Assembly (NCBI GenBank): GCA_019113675.1
Contig: DXHA01000027.1
Location: 1-64,000 of the forward strand
Source of the DNA: Candidatus Yaniella excrementigallinarum
GTDB taxonomy: Bacteria > Actinomycetota > Actinomycetes > Actinomycetales > Micrococcaceae
DNA length: 64,000 nt
Direction of reading: 5' to 3'
Shown here: positions 40,164 to 48,973 of the stretch, piece after piece
Layout: every line of letters begins with the position of its first letter
Numbering within the stretch: position 1 is the first letter of the stretch
Program-made: the position numbers and the translations under genes
The notes under the pieces: model-generated
Databases searched by the model: none
The model's input: only the letters and a program-made list of their open reading frames with translations
Told to the model about the DNA's origin: nothing

Positions 40164-40185
40164 AAAAGATTACCATCCTTATGCG

Positions 40186-40241
40186 GCACCCGCCCGACCA
40201 CGGCTTCACCTTCGATCGGCTCGTGGATGGTCACCGGGTGC
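40186..40241 (-). promoter_or_regulatory. Structured 5' leader of the solute-binding-protein mRNA
   Basis: GCACCCG (40186-40192)/CGGGTGC (40235-40241) and CCACG (40198-40202)/CGTGG (40222-40226) nested pairs. Confidence 0.4.
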
Positions 40242-40377
40242 GTTATTCCTCTTCAAGTGATTCAGGACTGCTTCTCAGCAGGATGCCAACAACATTACGG
40301 GGATGGTTCGTAGGGCTCAACAGCTCAAGGGCTGAATAATGAATTTAAGAGCACAACACTTTAACCATGGTTGTTTA

Positions 40378-40800
40378 CTAGCTGGTTGCCGTACACGCAC
40401 GCGGCGGGCGTTTGGTGCCTTCTTGAATGGCTTCAGCAGGGTCGTTACCCAGACTTAGGACACGGTTCTGGTTATCTACATGAACCACGGTAGGTACGTA
40501 GTTGCGTGCTTCAGCATCTTCCATTTGTGCATAAGCTATAAGAATGACTAAATCACCAGGATTTACTAGGTGCGCTGCGGCTCCGTTGATACCGATGACA
40601 CCGGAATGCCGCTCACCGGCGATAGTGTAGGTTTCTAGCCGAGCACCATTGGTGATATCGACGATGGATACCATCTCGCCGGGCAAAATACCGGCAGCAT
40701 CCAGCAGTTGCTGGTCCACAGTTACAGAGCCCACGTAGTGAAGGTTGGCCTCAGTGACCGTGGCACGATGAATTTTGGCGTGGAACATAGTACGCAACAT
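40378..40800 (-). CDS. panD: Aspartate 1-decarboxylase
   Basis: [38 protein letters not shown] with Gly-Ser self-processing site; [22 protein letters not shown]. Confidence 0.97.
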   Translation of the reverse strand: MLRTMFHAKIHRATVTEANLHYVGSVTVDQQLLDAAGILPGEMVSIVDITNGARLETYTIAGERHSGVIGINGAAAHLVNPGDLVILIAYAQMEDAEARNYVPTVVHVDNQNRVLSLGNDPAEAIQEGTKRPPRACTATS

Positions 40801-40909
40801 GCAATATGCCTCTCAGCGTGCTAAACGAGTTGCTAACACAGTAGTTGAAATGTGGGGCTACCTCTAGACTAATGGAGTGTTTGGCGCGTTTATTCCCACA
40901 TTTATTTGC

Positions 40910-41602
40910 TTATTGCTGTGTTTCGGATCTGCTTGGCAATCCAAGTTGATAAACGTCGTCTGCTAGCGCCACAATGTCCTCGGAGTGGTGTGTAACAAGT
41001 ACCACCGTATGCTGTGCTAAAACTTCGGCCAACAGGCCCCGAATGGCCGGGGCTGCATTGACATCCAGGGCCGCTAGAGGCTCATCTAGTAGGACCAAGT
41101 CCGGTCCGGAAGCCAATACCCGAGCGATCGCCACCCGTTGGGCTTGGCCACCTGAAAGCTGGTCGGGTTTATGCTTGCCATAATTACCCAACCCGATGCG
41201 TTCTAACCATTGGTCGGCTAGTGTGCGTTGTGTTTTACGCCCAGTCACTCCTGCACGCGGCATGCCATACATGATGTTCTGCCGTGCGGTGAGGTGGGGG
41301 AATAGCTGAGGATCTTGGGAAAGGTAACCAATACCACGCTGCAGTGCTGGAGTCCATATAGCAGGTCGCTGCATCGGATCTGGGCACTCAAATAATACAG
41401 TATTGCCTAACTGCGCCATGCCGGTATCTGGAATCAACCATCCGGCCAGTGCTAATAACGTTGTGGTCTTACCGGCGCCGTTGGGTCCGGTCAATGCTAT
41501 TGTCTGGCCGCCGGTCACAGTAAAAGCAATATCCACGTTGCGGGCCTTGACTGATAATTGTACGGACAACTCGGGTGCAACAGCTTGCTCCGGGATGGTC
41601 AT
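40910..41602 (-). CDS. modC: Molybdate ABC transporter ATP-binding protein lacking C-terminal TOBE domain
   Basis: GPNGAGKTT, LSGGQAQRVAIARVLA; follows modB; ORF ends directly after the ABC domain; start 41602 preferred. Confidence 0.85.
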   Translation of the reverse strand: MTIPEQAVAPELSVQLSVKARNVDIAFTVTGGQTIALTGPNGAGKTTTLLALAGWLIPDTGMAQLGNTVLFECPDPMQRPAIWTPALQRGIGYLSQDPQLFPHLTARQNIMYGMPRAGVTGRKTQRTLADQWLERIGLGNYGKHKPDQLSGGQAQRVAIARVLASGPDLVLLDEPLAALDVNAAPAIRGLLAEVLAQHTVVLVTHHSEDIVALADDVYQLGLPSRSETQQ

Positions 41603-41603
41603 A

Positions 41604-42434
41604 CTAGCTACCTTTACCCCGTTGTGGCCGGAAATAAGCGATCGCAATAACCATAATGGCGACCAGTATTAGTACCAGTGACAGAGCTACTGCCGAGGCT
41701 GGGTCCGTTTCACGTGCCAGATAAATTTCTAAAGGCATGGTGCGAGTAGTTCCCTGAAGTGACCCGGCAAAGGTAATCGTGGCGCCAAATTCTCCCAGTG
41801 CCCGGGCAAATGTTAATACGGCTCCGGAAATTAGACCGGGACGTAGTAGCGGTAGGGTGATGGTAGAGAACGTGCGCCACTTTGATGCGCCTAATGATTG
41901 CGCGGTACGTTCATAGTGTTGTCCGGAAGAGCTCAAGTGCGATTCCAGTGTGGTGACCATAAATGGCAGCGCCACAAAAGTTTGTGCCATAACAACAGCA
42001 ACCGTTGTGAAGGCGATATCGATTCCTATCGCGGATAAATGTTCTCCAATGAGTCCGCGGCGTCCAAACGCTTCGGTCAAAATAATTCCCGCAACCACCG
42101 GGGGGATCACCATGGGCACCAAGACGATTGATCGGGTAAGTGTACGTCCGGCAAAGTCGGTGCGGGCTAAGAGTAACGCCAGCGGTACTCCTAACACCAC
42201 GCAGATAGCTGTGGACACGATGGAGGTGCGCAGCGATAACCATAAGGCATCCAGCGCAGCTTGGCTAGTGAGCAACCCAGGTACATCCTGCCATGTAATA
42301 CCAGCCAATAATGCGATGAAGGGGAGCACAAAAAACGCCGCGGCTAATAACGCCACACAAATTGCGGCAGCTGGAACGCCGGTGGCCACAGTGGCCTGGC
42401 GGCGCTCGGTGGAAGGTAATTTTGGTGTGGACAT
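41604..42434 (-). CDS. modB: Molybdate ABC transporter permease
   Basis: TSIVSTAICVVLGVPLALLLAR...; ARALGEFGATITFAGSLQGTTRTMPLEIYLA. Confidence 0.93.
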   Translation of the reverse strand: MSTPKLPSTERRQATVATGVPAAAICVALLAAAFFVLPFIALLAGITWQDVPGLLTSQAALDALWLSLRTSIVSTAICVVLGVPLALLLARTDFAGRTLTRSIVLVPMVIPPVVAGIILTEAFGRRGLIGEHLSAIGIDIAFTTVAVVMAQTFVALPFMVTTLESHLSSSGQHYERTAQSLGASKWRTFSTITLPLLRPGLISGAVLTFARALGEFGATITFAGSLQGTTRTMPLEIYLARETDPASAVALSLVLILVAIMVIAIAYFRPQRGKGS

Positions 42435-42451
42435 GTGCCTCGGTTGGGGCT

Positions 42452-43228
42452 TTACGGGATGGTAAAGCCGTTGTTTTCTAAGATAGCTTGGCCAGCTTTA
42501 GAGTGTACAAAGTCGATAAATTCGTCCGCGGCTTCGGCATGATCAGAGTTTGTTGTTCGAGCGATCGGGTAGTAGTTGAGTTGTTCATCGGCTCCACCTA
42601 TTTCGAACATGCCGAGTTCGTCAGGTGCCAGAGCAGCATCAGTTGCATAGACCAACCCGGCATCTGCTTGTCCTGAGCGGACTTTTCCTAAAACATCTGA
42701 TACTTGTTGTTCTTCTGAGACGGCGTCCAGCGTTATGCCCGCGCTCTCGGCCAGATCCTGAGATAGTGCGCCACAGGGAACTTGGGGCGCGCAAATAACA
42801 AGCTTTACATCGTCAGCGTTAGCTTCTTCCAGTGTCGAAACATCGGCTGGATTGTCGATCGGCACGACACCAACTAACTTGTTTGCGGCAAATAGATCAC
42901 GGGTCCGAGTTTCGATAAGGCCGGCGGCTTGGGCGTCATCCATATTCGCTTCGTCTGCGGAGGCAAAAACATCCGCTGGAGCTCCGGCTTCGAGATTCTG
43001 GACCAGGCTGGAAGAACCTGCATAGTTGAAATCGATCGTGATGTTTGGGTGCTCAGCGCTGAACTGATCGGCTATTTCGTCGAAGGACTTCTGCAGCGAA
43101 GCGGCAGCCATGATGGTCAGTGAGATTTCATTGTTTGAGGCATCAGTATCTTCAGTTTCGGATGCGTTACTGCACCCGGTGAGACTAAGCACCGTGATGG
43201 TAAGCAGTAAACAAAGTGCGCGTTTCAT
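42452..43228 (-). CDS. modA: Molybdate-binding lipoprotein
   Basis: Lipobox LTGC; ISLTIMAAASLQKSFDEIADQF; FNYAGSSSLVQNLEAGAPADVFASAD. Confidence 0.94.
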   Translation of the reverse strand: MKRALCLLLTITVLSLTGCSNASETEDTDASNNEISLTIMAAASLQKSFDEIADQFSAEHPNITIDFNYAGSSSLVQNLEAGAPADVFASADEANMDDAQAAGLIETRTRDLFAANKLVGVVPIDNPADVSTLEEANADDVKLVICAPQVPCGALSQDLAESAGITLDAVSEEQQVSDVLGKVRSGQADAGLVYATDAALAPDELGMFEIGGADEQLNYYPIARTTNSDHAEAADEFIDFVHSKAGQAILENNGFTIP

Positions 43229-43632
43229 TGTGGTAGTCCTGTGGTTTCAAGAACTACGTTTGTGGCTTTAACGGTTGCGACTGCAGGGGAACCGACCTTG
43301 AGCTCGAGTTCTTCTACTGCTTCGGTTGAAATCACAGAGACCACGCGAAAAGGCCCGCATTGAAGTTCAACTTGCGACATAACCTTGTCGGACACGATTC
43401 TTGTGACGAGCCCGTTGAGTTTATTTCTTGCAGAAGAAAAGAGTTCTCCAGGAAGATTTTGTCGACCTTCGGCGGCGGCCTGAGCCAGTGATGCGACTTC
43501 GGCGCCGTCAACGACTTGCCGTCCGGCGCCATCCTGCTGAGCGTTCAGCTTGCCATTGGCTATCCAGCGGCGAACAGAATCGTCTGAAACGCCCAGATAT
43601 CCGGCAGCCTCTGAAATACGCAAATACGCCAT
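43225..43632 (-). CDS. Excisionase/MerR-like HTH fused to Mop/TOBE domain, molybdate-responsive regulator candidate
   Basis: MAYLRISEAAGYLGVSDDSVRRWIANGKL plus SARNKLNGLVTRIVSDKVMSQVELQCGPFRVVSVISTEAVEELELKVGSPAVATVKATNVVLE; 4-nt overlap with modA. Confidence 0.9.
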   Translation of the reverse strand: MAYLRISEAAGYLGVSDDSVRRWIANGKLNAQQDGAGRQVVDGAEVASLAQAAAEGRQNLPGELFSSARNKLNGLVTRIVSDKVMSQVELQCGPFRVVSVISTEAVEELELKVGSPAVATVKATNVVLETTGLPQ

Positions 43633-43660
43633 AAACTAGAAGTTTATGACGTATTTGCGT
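43618..43660. promoter_or_regulatory. 43-nt near-perfect inverted repeat over start of HTH-TOBE gene
   Basis: ACGCAAATACGCCATAAACT-AGA-AGTTTATGACGTATTTGCGT, 20-nt arms with one mismatch. Confidence 0.85.
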
Positions 43661-43691
43661 TCGAAGTAAAGGCTTTATTCCGTTTTTACTT

Positions 43692-44897
43692 CTAGCTGTT
43701 GATAAGTTTTTGAATCCGAGAAACGCCCTCAACAAGGTCGTTGATACCAAGCGCATACGAAAGCCGAATATAGCCGGTCTTACCAAACGCTTCTCCTGGC
43801 ACCACAGCGACCTGTGCTTTCTCTAGTATCACGGCCGCTAGTTCAGCAGACGTGTCGACGCGTTGACCGCCGATTTCTTTGCCAAGGGCCCGAGTGACAT
43901 CGACGTAAGCATAAAAGGCGCCCTTAGGCATAGGGCAGTGAAAGCCCTCAATATCATTGAGGATTTTCACCATAGTTTTACGCCGGTCGTCGAAAGCTTC
44001 TAACATTTCATCTACGGCATCCAATGGCCCTGTTACTGCTGCCAAGGCAGCTTTTTGGGCGATGTTGTTCACATTGGAAGTGGCGTGAGACTGCAAGGTT
44101 TTGGCGGCTTGAATGACATCGGCTGGGGCAATCATCCAACCCACACGCCATCCGGTCATTGCATATGTCTTTGCTACCCCATTGACAATGACGGTCTGGT
44201 CAGCAAGTTCGGGTACGGCTTTCAGAATTGAGGTAAAGACGGCGTCGTCATAGATTAAGTGCTCATAAATCTCATCGGTGATTACCCAGAGGCCATGTTG
44301 TAGTGCCCATTGACCGATAGCTTTAGTCTCTTCGGGGGTGTAAACCGCACCGGTGGGGTTAGACGGTGACACAAATACAAGCGCTTTGGTGTTTTCGGTC
44401 CTTGCTGCTTCTAGTTGCTCAACGCTGATCTTGTACGCGGTTTCAGCACCAGCAAATACATCAACTGGGATGCCACCGGCCAGTTTGATGGACTCTGGGT
44501 AAGTCGTCCAGTACGGCGTTGGTAGTAGAACCTCATCGTCCGGATCAGTGAGTGCAGCAAAGGTGTTGTATACCGCTTGTTTGCCCCCATTGGTCACAAT
44601 TACCTGGGAGGGGTCCACTGCAACGCCGGAGTCTCGTAAGGTCTTATCGGCAATAGCCTGACGTAACTCAGGAAGACCGGCGGCCGGAGTGTAATGATAG
44701 TTGGCTGGATCAGTTAAAGCGGCCTGGGCGGCTTCGACAATATAATCGGGTGTGGGAAAGTCAGGTTCACCAGCGCCAAAACCGATGACCGGTTCACCGG
44801 CGGCTCGCAATTGTGCGGCTTTTGCGGTTATCGCCAGTGTTGCAGATTCAGGGATCGCTTGCAGGCGGGCAGAAACGCGGCGTGCGGGTTCAACCAT
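43692..44897 (-). CDS. aspB: Class I pyridoxal-phosphate aminotransferase, aspartate aminotransferase-like
   Basis: [51 protein letters not shown]; start at MVEPARRV preferred. Confidence 0.9.
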   Translation of the reverse strand: MVEPARRVSARLQAIPESATLAITAKAAQLRAAGEPVIGFGAGEPDFPTPDYIVEAAQAALTDPANYHYTPAAGLPELRQAIADKTLRDSGVAVDPSQVIVTNGGKQAVYNTFAALTDPDDEVLLPTPYWTTYPESIKLAGGIPVDVFAGAETAYKISVEQLEAARTENTKALVFVSPSNPTGAVYTPEETKAIGQWALQHGLWVITDEIYEHLIYDDAVFTSILKAVPELADQTVIVNGVAKTYAMTGWRVGWMIAPADVIQAAKTLQSHATSNVNNIAQKAALAAVTGPLDAVDEMLEAFDDRRKTMVKILNDIEGFHCPMPKGAFYAYVDVTRALGKEIGGQRVDTSAELAAVILEKAQVAVVPGEAFGKTGYIRLSYALGINDLVEGVSRIQKLINS

Positions 44898-45126
44898 ATG
44901 GTCGGAGCCTTTCAAACTCGGGTGTCACCCAGATTGGCGACGATGAATGATCTGTGGCCAATGGTACTGTATGGACGCGCTCGAGGTGGTGTTTACACCA
45001 TGCACCATCAATATGAGACCGTAGTGATCGCTGCGATGTGTTAGCGGATTTGTCGACTCGCCTCGCATTGGCTATGATTGGACTCTGGTGTAGGTCGCAC
45101 TCTTATTTTTGTGTGCGGTCAAGCCT

Positions 45127-45199
45127 AGGGCAGTGGCGCAATTGGTAGCGCAACGGTCTCCAAAACCGTCGGTTGCAGGTTCGAGTCCTGTCTGCCCTG
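45127..45199 (+). tRNA. tRNA-Trp (anticodon CCA)
   Basis: AGGGCAG/CTGCCCT acceptor stem, ACGGT-CTCCAAA-ACCGT anticodon arm, GGTTCGAGTCC T-arm. Confidence 0.95.
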
Positions 45200-45258
45200 C
45201 GCATGAGGTTCGAAAGAATCGAAGAACCTATTAGCAAAACCGTATGTAGCGAGGACCT

Positions 45259-45501
45259 GTGAGCAATACATCAACTTCCCAAGGCGCTGGCAAGCGCGGG
45301 ATCATTGCTCGCATTATGATGTTCCTGCGCCAAGTCGTCGACGAGATGCGCAAGGTCGTCACTCCGACCCGCCAGGAACTGGTGAAGATGACCGGAGTTG
45401 TTTTGGTCTTCGTTGTCATCGTAATTGCGCTGGTGAGCCTGCTCGACTGGCTGTTCGGTATGGGTGCATCCTGGGTATTCGGTAGTTCTGACGGCCTCTA
45501 A
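45259..45501 (+). CDS. secE: Preprotein translocase subunit SecE
   Basis: MFLRQVVDEMRKVVTPTRQELVKMTGVVLVFVVIVIALVSLLDWLFG. Confidence 0.95.
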   Translation: MSNTSTSQGAGKRGIIARIMMFLRQVVDEMRKVVTPTRQELVKMTGVVLVFVVIVIALVSLLDWLFGMGASWVFGSSDGL

Positions 45502-45586
45502 ACAACTTCACATGCATCGCGGGGAGCTGCCCGTTGTGAAGATCAGGAAACGCCCGTGATTGACCGTTGAGAAAGCAGGATACCTA

Positions 45587-46546
45587 GTGTCGGAGAACGA
45601 ACTCGATCCAAACATCGACCCCGAGGTTGAAGAGTCCACTGCTTCGGCTGACGACGTTAACGACTTTGTCGAACCAGATGAACAGGAACCAGTCGAGGCA
45701 GCTGCTGACGCCGAAGACCGTGATGACGTGCCGGCTAGTGACGAGCAAACTGGTGATGAGCAAACTGAAGCTGACGAAGTAGCAGTCAAGGCTCCGGCTG
45801 AAGCAGCCGAGGAGATGGCCACCTACGAAGACGACGAGAAGGCCGTAGCGGAACAAGCCTCCACGGAGCAAGAACCCACTGACACTGAAGCGCAGGAACC
45901 AGCTGCCAAAGATCCTGAACAGGTTGCCGATGAGCTACGGGCTAGACTGCGTCGCTCTCCGGGCGAGTGGTACGTCGTCCACACCTATTCTGGATATGAG
46001 CGTCGTGTTAAGGCCAACTTAGAGACACGTAGCCAGACTCTTGAAGTTGAAGACGACATCTATGAAATCGAAGTACCCATGGAAGAAGTCGTAGAGTTTA
46101 AAAACACCGTACGTAAGGTGATCAACCGCGTGCGAGTACCCGGGTACGTTTTAGTTCGCATGGAGATGACTGAAGATGCCTGGGCGGCTGTACGCCACAC
46201 GCCAGGGGTTACTGGGTTTGTGGGTAATGCATACGACCCCGTGCCACTAACCCAGCAGGAAGTCTTCGATATGCTGGCACCGTCGCTTATGCAAGAAGCT
46301 GCCAAAGAAGCTGAAAAAGCGGGTGCCCCACTCAAAGGCGAAGCCGCACAAGAAGCCGCTCCGGAGGTTTCTGTGGACTTCCAAGTTGGCGATTCTGTCA
46401 TCGTCAAGGAAGGTCCATTCGAGTCTCTGCCTGCCTCGATCTCTGAGGTTAAGGTCGACTCCCAGCAATTGGTCGTGTTGGTCACGATCTTTGAACGCGA
46501 AACCCCAGTTACCCTTGGCTTCCACGAGGTATCCAAGGTCGAATAA
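45587..46546 (+). CDS. nusG: Transcription termination/antitermination protein NusG with long acidic N-terminal extension
   Basis: [22 protein letters not shown]-terminal [28 protein letters not shown] start at 45587. Confidence 0.95.
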   Translation: MSENELDPNIDPEVEESTASADDVNDFVEPDEQEPVEAAADAEDRDDVPASDEQTGDEQTEADEVAVKAPAEAAEEMATYEDDEKAVAEQASTEQEPTDTEAQEPAAKDPEQVADELRARLRRSPGEWYVVHTYSGYERRVKANLETRSQTLEVEDDIYEIEVPMEEVVEFKNTVRKVINRVRVPGYVLVRMEMTEDAWAAVRHTPGVTGFVGNAYDPVPLTQQEVFDMLAPSLMQEAAKEAEKAGAPLKGEAAQEAAPEVSVDFQVGDSVIVKEGPFESLPASISEVKVDSQQLVVLVTIFERETPVTLGFHEVSKVE

Positions 46547-46680
46547 CCATATATAAGACTTCATCATTAGCCCGAAAGCTTTGTTCGGGCCGATGATGTC
46601 CAGATCACCGCGCCACGGTGATCGACTCGTCAGCCACGCTCCTGTGGTTGGCGCTATCCGAGGAAGAAAAGGACCCAAAA

Positions 46681-47112
46681 ATGGCCCCAAAGAAAAAGGT
46701 CGCCGGTCTGATTAAACTCCAGATCGAAGCGGGTGCAGCATCACCTGCTCCACCTGTTGGCCCAGCCCTAGGTCAGCACGGTGTCAACATGATGGAGTTC
46801 GTCAAGGCCTATAACGCTGAAACTGAATCCATGCGCGGTAATATCGTGCCGGTAGAAATTACCGTTTACGAAGACCGCTCATTTTCGTTCATTACCAAAA
46901 CCCCACCTGCTTCGCAGCTGATCAAAAAAGCTGCAGGTATCGCTAAGGGTTCTGGCACGCCACACACCGTGAAGGTTGGCAAAATTACGCAGGATCAGGC
47001 ACAAGAAATCGCCGAAACCAAAATGCGTGATCTAAACGCCAAGGATCTCGACGCCGCAACCAAAATTGTTGCCGGAACTGCCCGCTCCATGGGTATTACC
47101 GTCGAAGGCTAA
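46681..47112 (+). CDS. rplK: 50S ribosomal protein L11
   Basis: [45 protein letters not shown]. Confidence 0.98.
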   Translation: MAPKKKVAGLIKLQIEAGAASPAPPVGPALGQHGVNMMEFVKAYNAETESMRGNIVPVEITVYEDRSFSFITKTPPASQLIKKAAGIAKGSGTPHTVKVGKITQDQAQEIAETKMRDLNAKDLDAATKIVAGTARSMGITVEG

Positions 47113-47188
47113 CAACACTTCTCACATTTTACGTGGTAGGGCCGAGCGCGGCCCGACGACACCACAACTGCATAAGGAGAAAACGCAG

Positions 47189-47899
47189 ATGGCAAAGCGC
47201 AGCAAAGCATATAAGGCAGCCGCGGCGAAGGTCAAAGATCGCCTCTACGCGCCAGCTGAAGCAATTGCATTAGCAAAAGACGTCAACCCGTCGTCAAAAG
47301 ACACCACCGTTGAAATCGCAATGCGCCTGTCGGTAGACCCGCGCAAAGCAGACCAGATGGTTCGCGGTACCGCAAACTTGCCGCACGGGACTGGTAAAAC
47401 CGCACGCGTGGTCGTATTTGCAACCGGTGATAACGCAGCCGCGGCTGAAGAAGCCGGCGCAGACTATGTCGGTTCTGACGACCTGGTTGAACGTATTCAG
47501 GGTGGCTGGACTGACTTCGACGCCGCCGTTGCTTCACCAGACATGATGGGTCAGGTTGGCCGTCTCGGCAAAATCTTGGGTCCACGTAACCTGATGCCGA
47601 ACCCACGTACCGGTACCGTTACACCAAACGTGGCACAGGCGGTAAAAGACATCAAAGGCGGAAAAATCGATTTCCGCGTTGATCGTCACGCTAACTTGCA
47701 TTTCATTATTGGTAACACCAGCTTCACCGCTGAACAACTCACTGAAAACTACGCGACCGCGCTAGACGAGGTGCTTCGTCTCAAACCATCGGCTGCTAAG
47801 GGTCGTTACATCACAAAGACTACCGTGACCACTACCTTTGGTCCCGGTGTTCAGATTGATCCAAACGTGACTCGGATTCTAACCGACGACGAAGACTAA
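47189..47899 (+). CDS. rplA: 50S ribosomal protein L1
   Basis: [15 protein letters not shown]...[19 protein letters not shown]. Confidence 0.98.
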   Translation: MAKRSKAYKAAAAKVKDRLYAPAEAIALAKDVNPSSKDTTVEIAMRLSVDPRKADQMVRGTANLPHGTGKTARVVVFATGDNAAAAEEAGADYVGSDDLVERIQGGWTDFDAAVASPDMMGQVGRLGKILGPRNLMPNPRTGTVTPNVAQAVKDIKGGKIDFRVDRHANLHFIIGNTSFTAEQLTENYATALDEVLRLKPSAAKGRYITKTTVTTTFGPGVQIDPNVTRILTDDED

Positions 47900-47924
47900 G
47901 ATATCCCCATATCGGGTAATGCAT

Positions 47925-47965
47925 AAAGCATCGGACCAGGAAGCTATTTCCTGGTCCGATGCTTT
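47925..47965. terminator. Perfect 18-bp hairpin terminator downstream of rplA, bidirectional
   Basis: AAAGCATCGGACCAGGAA-GCTAT-TTCCTGGTCCGATGCTTT followed by T-run. Confidence 0.92.
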
Positions 47966-47982
47966 TTTTGGATCCTAGGTAG

Positions 47983-48807
47983 TTATTGGGTTTCGAAAAA
48001 TACACCATCACCGAACATTGTCGGTGACAAGAGTATCTGCCCGTTTTCTACATCGTCGATGGGTACTTGGACACCGAAGTTTCCGGTTGCCGAAGCCCCC
48101 TCATACAGGGTCTCTGAACGGTTGAAATAATCTGGCACGATGACCATTTCTGCAGTGCTATCGAAGGAATTGCCATCGGGTGTAACGTATTCCACGCGTA
48201 TACCGCTAGGAGTATCGCCTGAAGGCTCGCTCCCCAAATAGGTGGCTGTCACATTAGCTGTAATGTAGCTATGGCCCTCATCAGGCTCGTCATTGAGCGT
48301 ATTTTCTGCCAACACGGCATCGGTGGCATCAAGATCGACGCTATTGACGGTGACTTCCCAGTCGCCTTCCGTAACAGTGGTGCCTAGTGCCAAAGGATTA
48401 TCCCGGCTACCTTCCTCACCCTGGTCAGCACCGTCATCTTCTACTGCGGCGTCGGCTTCGTCCGGAGCAGCGATTTGGGGTTCGTCGTTGAAGGCCTCAT
48501 CAATTGAAGTAGCCACCACTGCGAAAAATACAATGACTCCAATGACCGTACCAATAATAGAGATGATCAAAGCCGCGATACCCTGACCGCGCTTCTGATT
48601 CTTCAGAACTAGTGAAACAATGGACAGGACGAATGCGGCCGGTAGCAATACCCACGCCAATATCAGGGCGCCAGGAATCATTGCGAAGATAGCTCCAACC
48701 AGGGCGGTAATCAGTGCAATAATTCCTACGGTGTTCCGCTGCTTTGGGGCTTCTCCAGCGGGATAGGGGTGTTGAGACGGAGGACGTAAATCTGGGCCAG
48801 TTGTCAT
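47983..48807 (-). CDS. DUF4352-like protein with two N-terminal TM segments
   Basis: Pro-rich N-terminus, two TMs, acidic linker, DUF4352-like C-terminus (NPLALGTTVTEGDWEVTVNSVDLDATDAVL). Confidence 0.75.
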   Translation of the reverse strand: MTTGPDLRPPSQHPYPAGEAPKQRNTVGIIALITALVGAIFAMIPGALILAWVLLPAAFVLSIVSLVLKNQKRGQGIAALIISIIGTVIGVIVFFAVVATSIDEAFNDEPQIAAPDEADAAVEDDGADQGEEGSRDNPLALGTTVTEGDWEVTVNSVDLDATDAVLAENTLNDEPDEGHSYITANVTATYLGSEPSGDTPSGIRVEYVTPDGNSFDSTAEMVIVPDYFNRSETLYEGASATGNFGVQVPIDDVENGQILLSPTMFGDGVFFETQ

Positions 48808-48886
48808 GATGACCTTTCGATGTGAGGAGTAAAGAGTGAACGCTCCTCACGTTATGAGCTAGCCAAATATTACCCAACCACAAAAT

Positions 48887-48915
48887 GGGTATACCCGCAT
48901 ACCCGACCGGGTATG
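48887..48915. promoter_or_regulatory. Adjacent palindromes GGGTATACCC and CATACCC-GACC-GGGTATG in divergent promoter
   Basis: 48887-48896 and 48898-48915, between DUF4352-like gene and sensor kinase. Confidence 0.65.
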
Positions 48916-48973
48916 ATTAGATCCCTGAAAGTGTGATCGCAGAACCTATGTCCGCTGGTTAGACTAAGCCATC

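Noticed and set aside
45200-45232. Stem AGGTTC...GAACCT after tRNA-Trp considered as a terminator
   Set aside because: Short stem with no T-run, located just before secE; likely readthrough or processing region.
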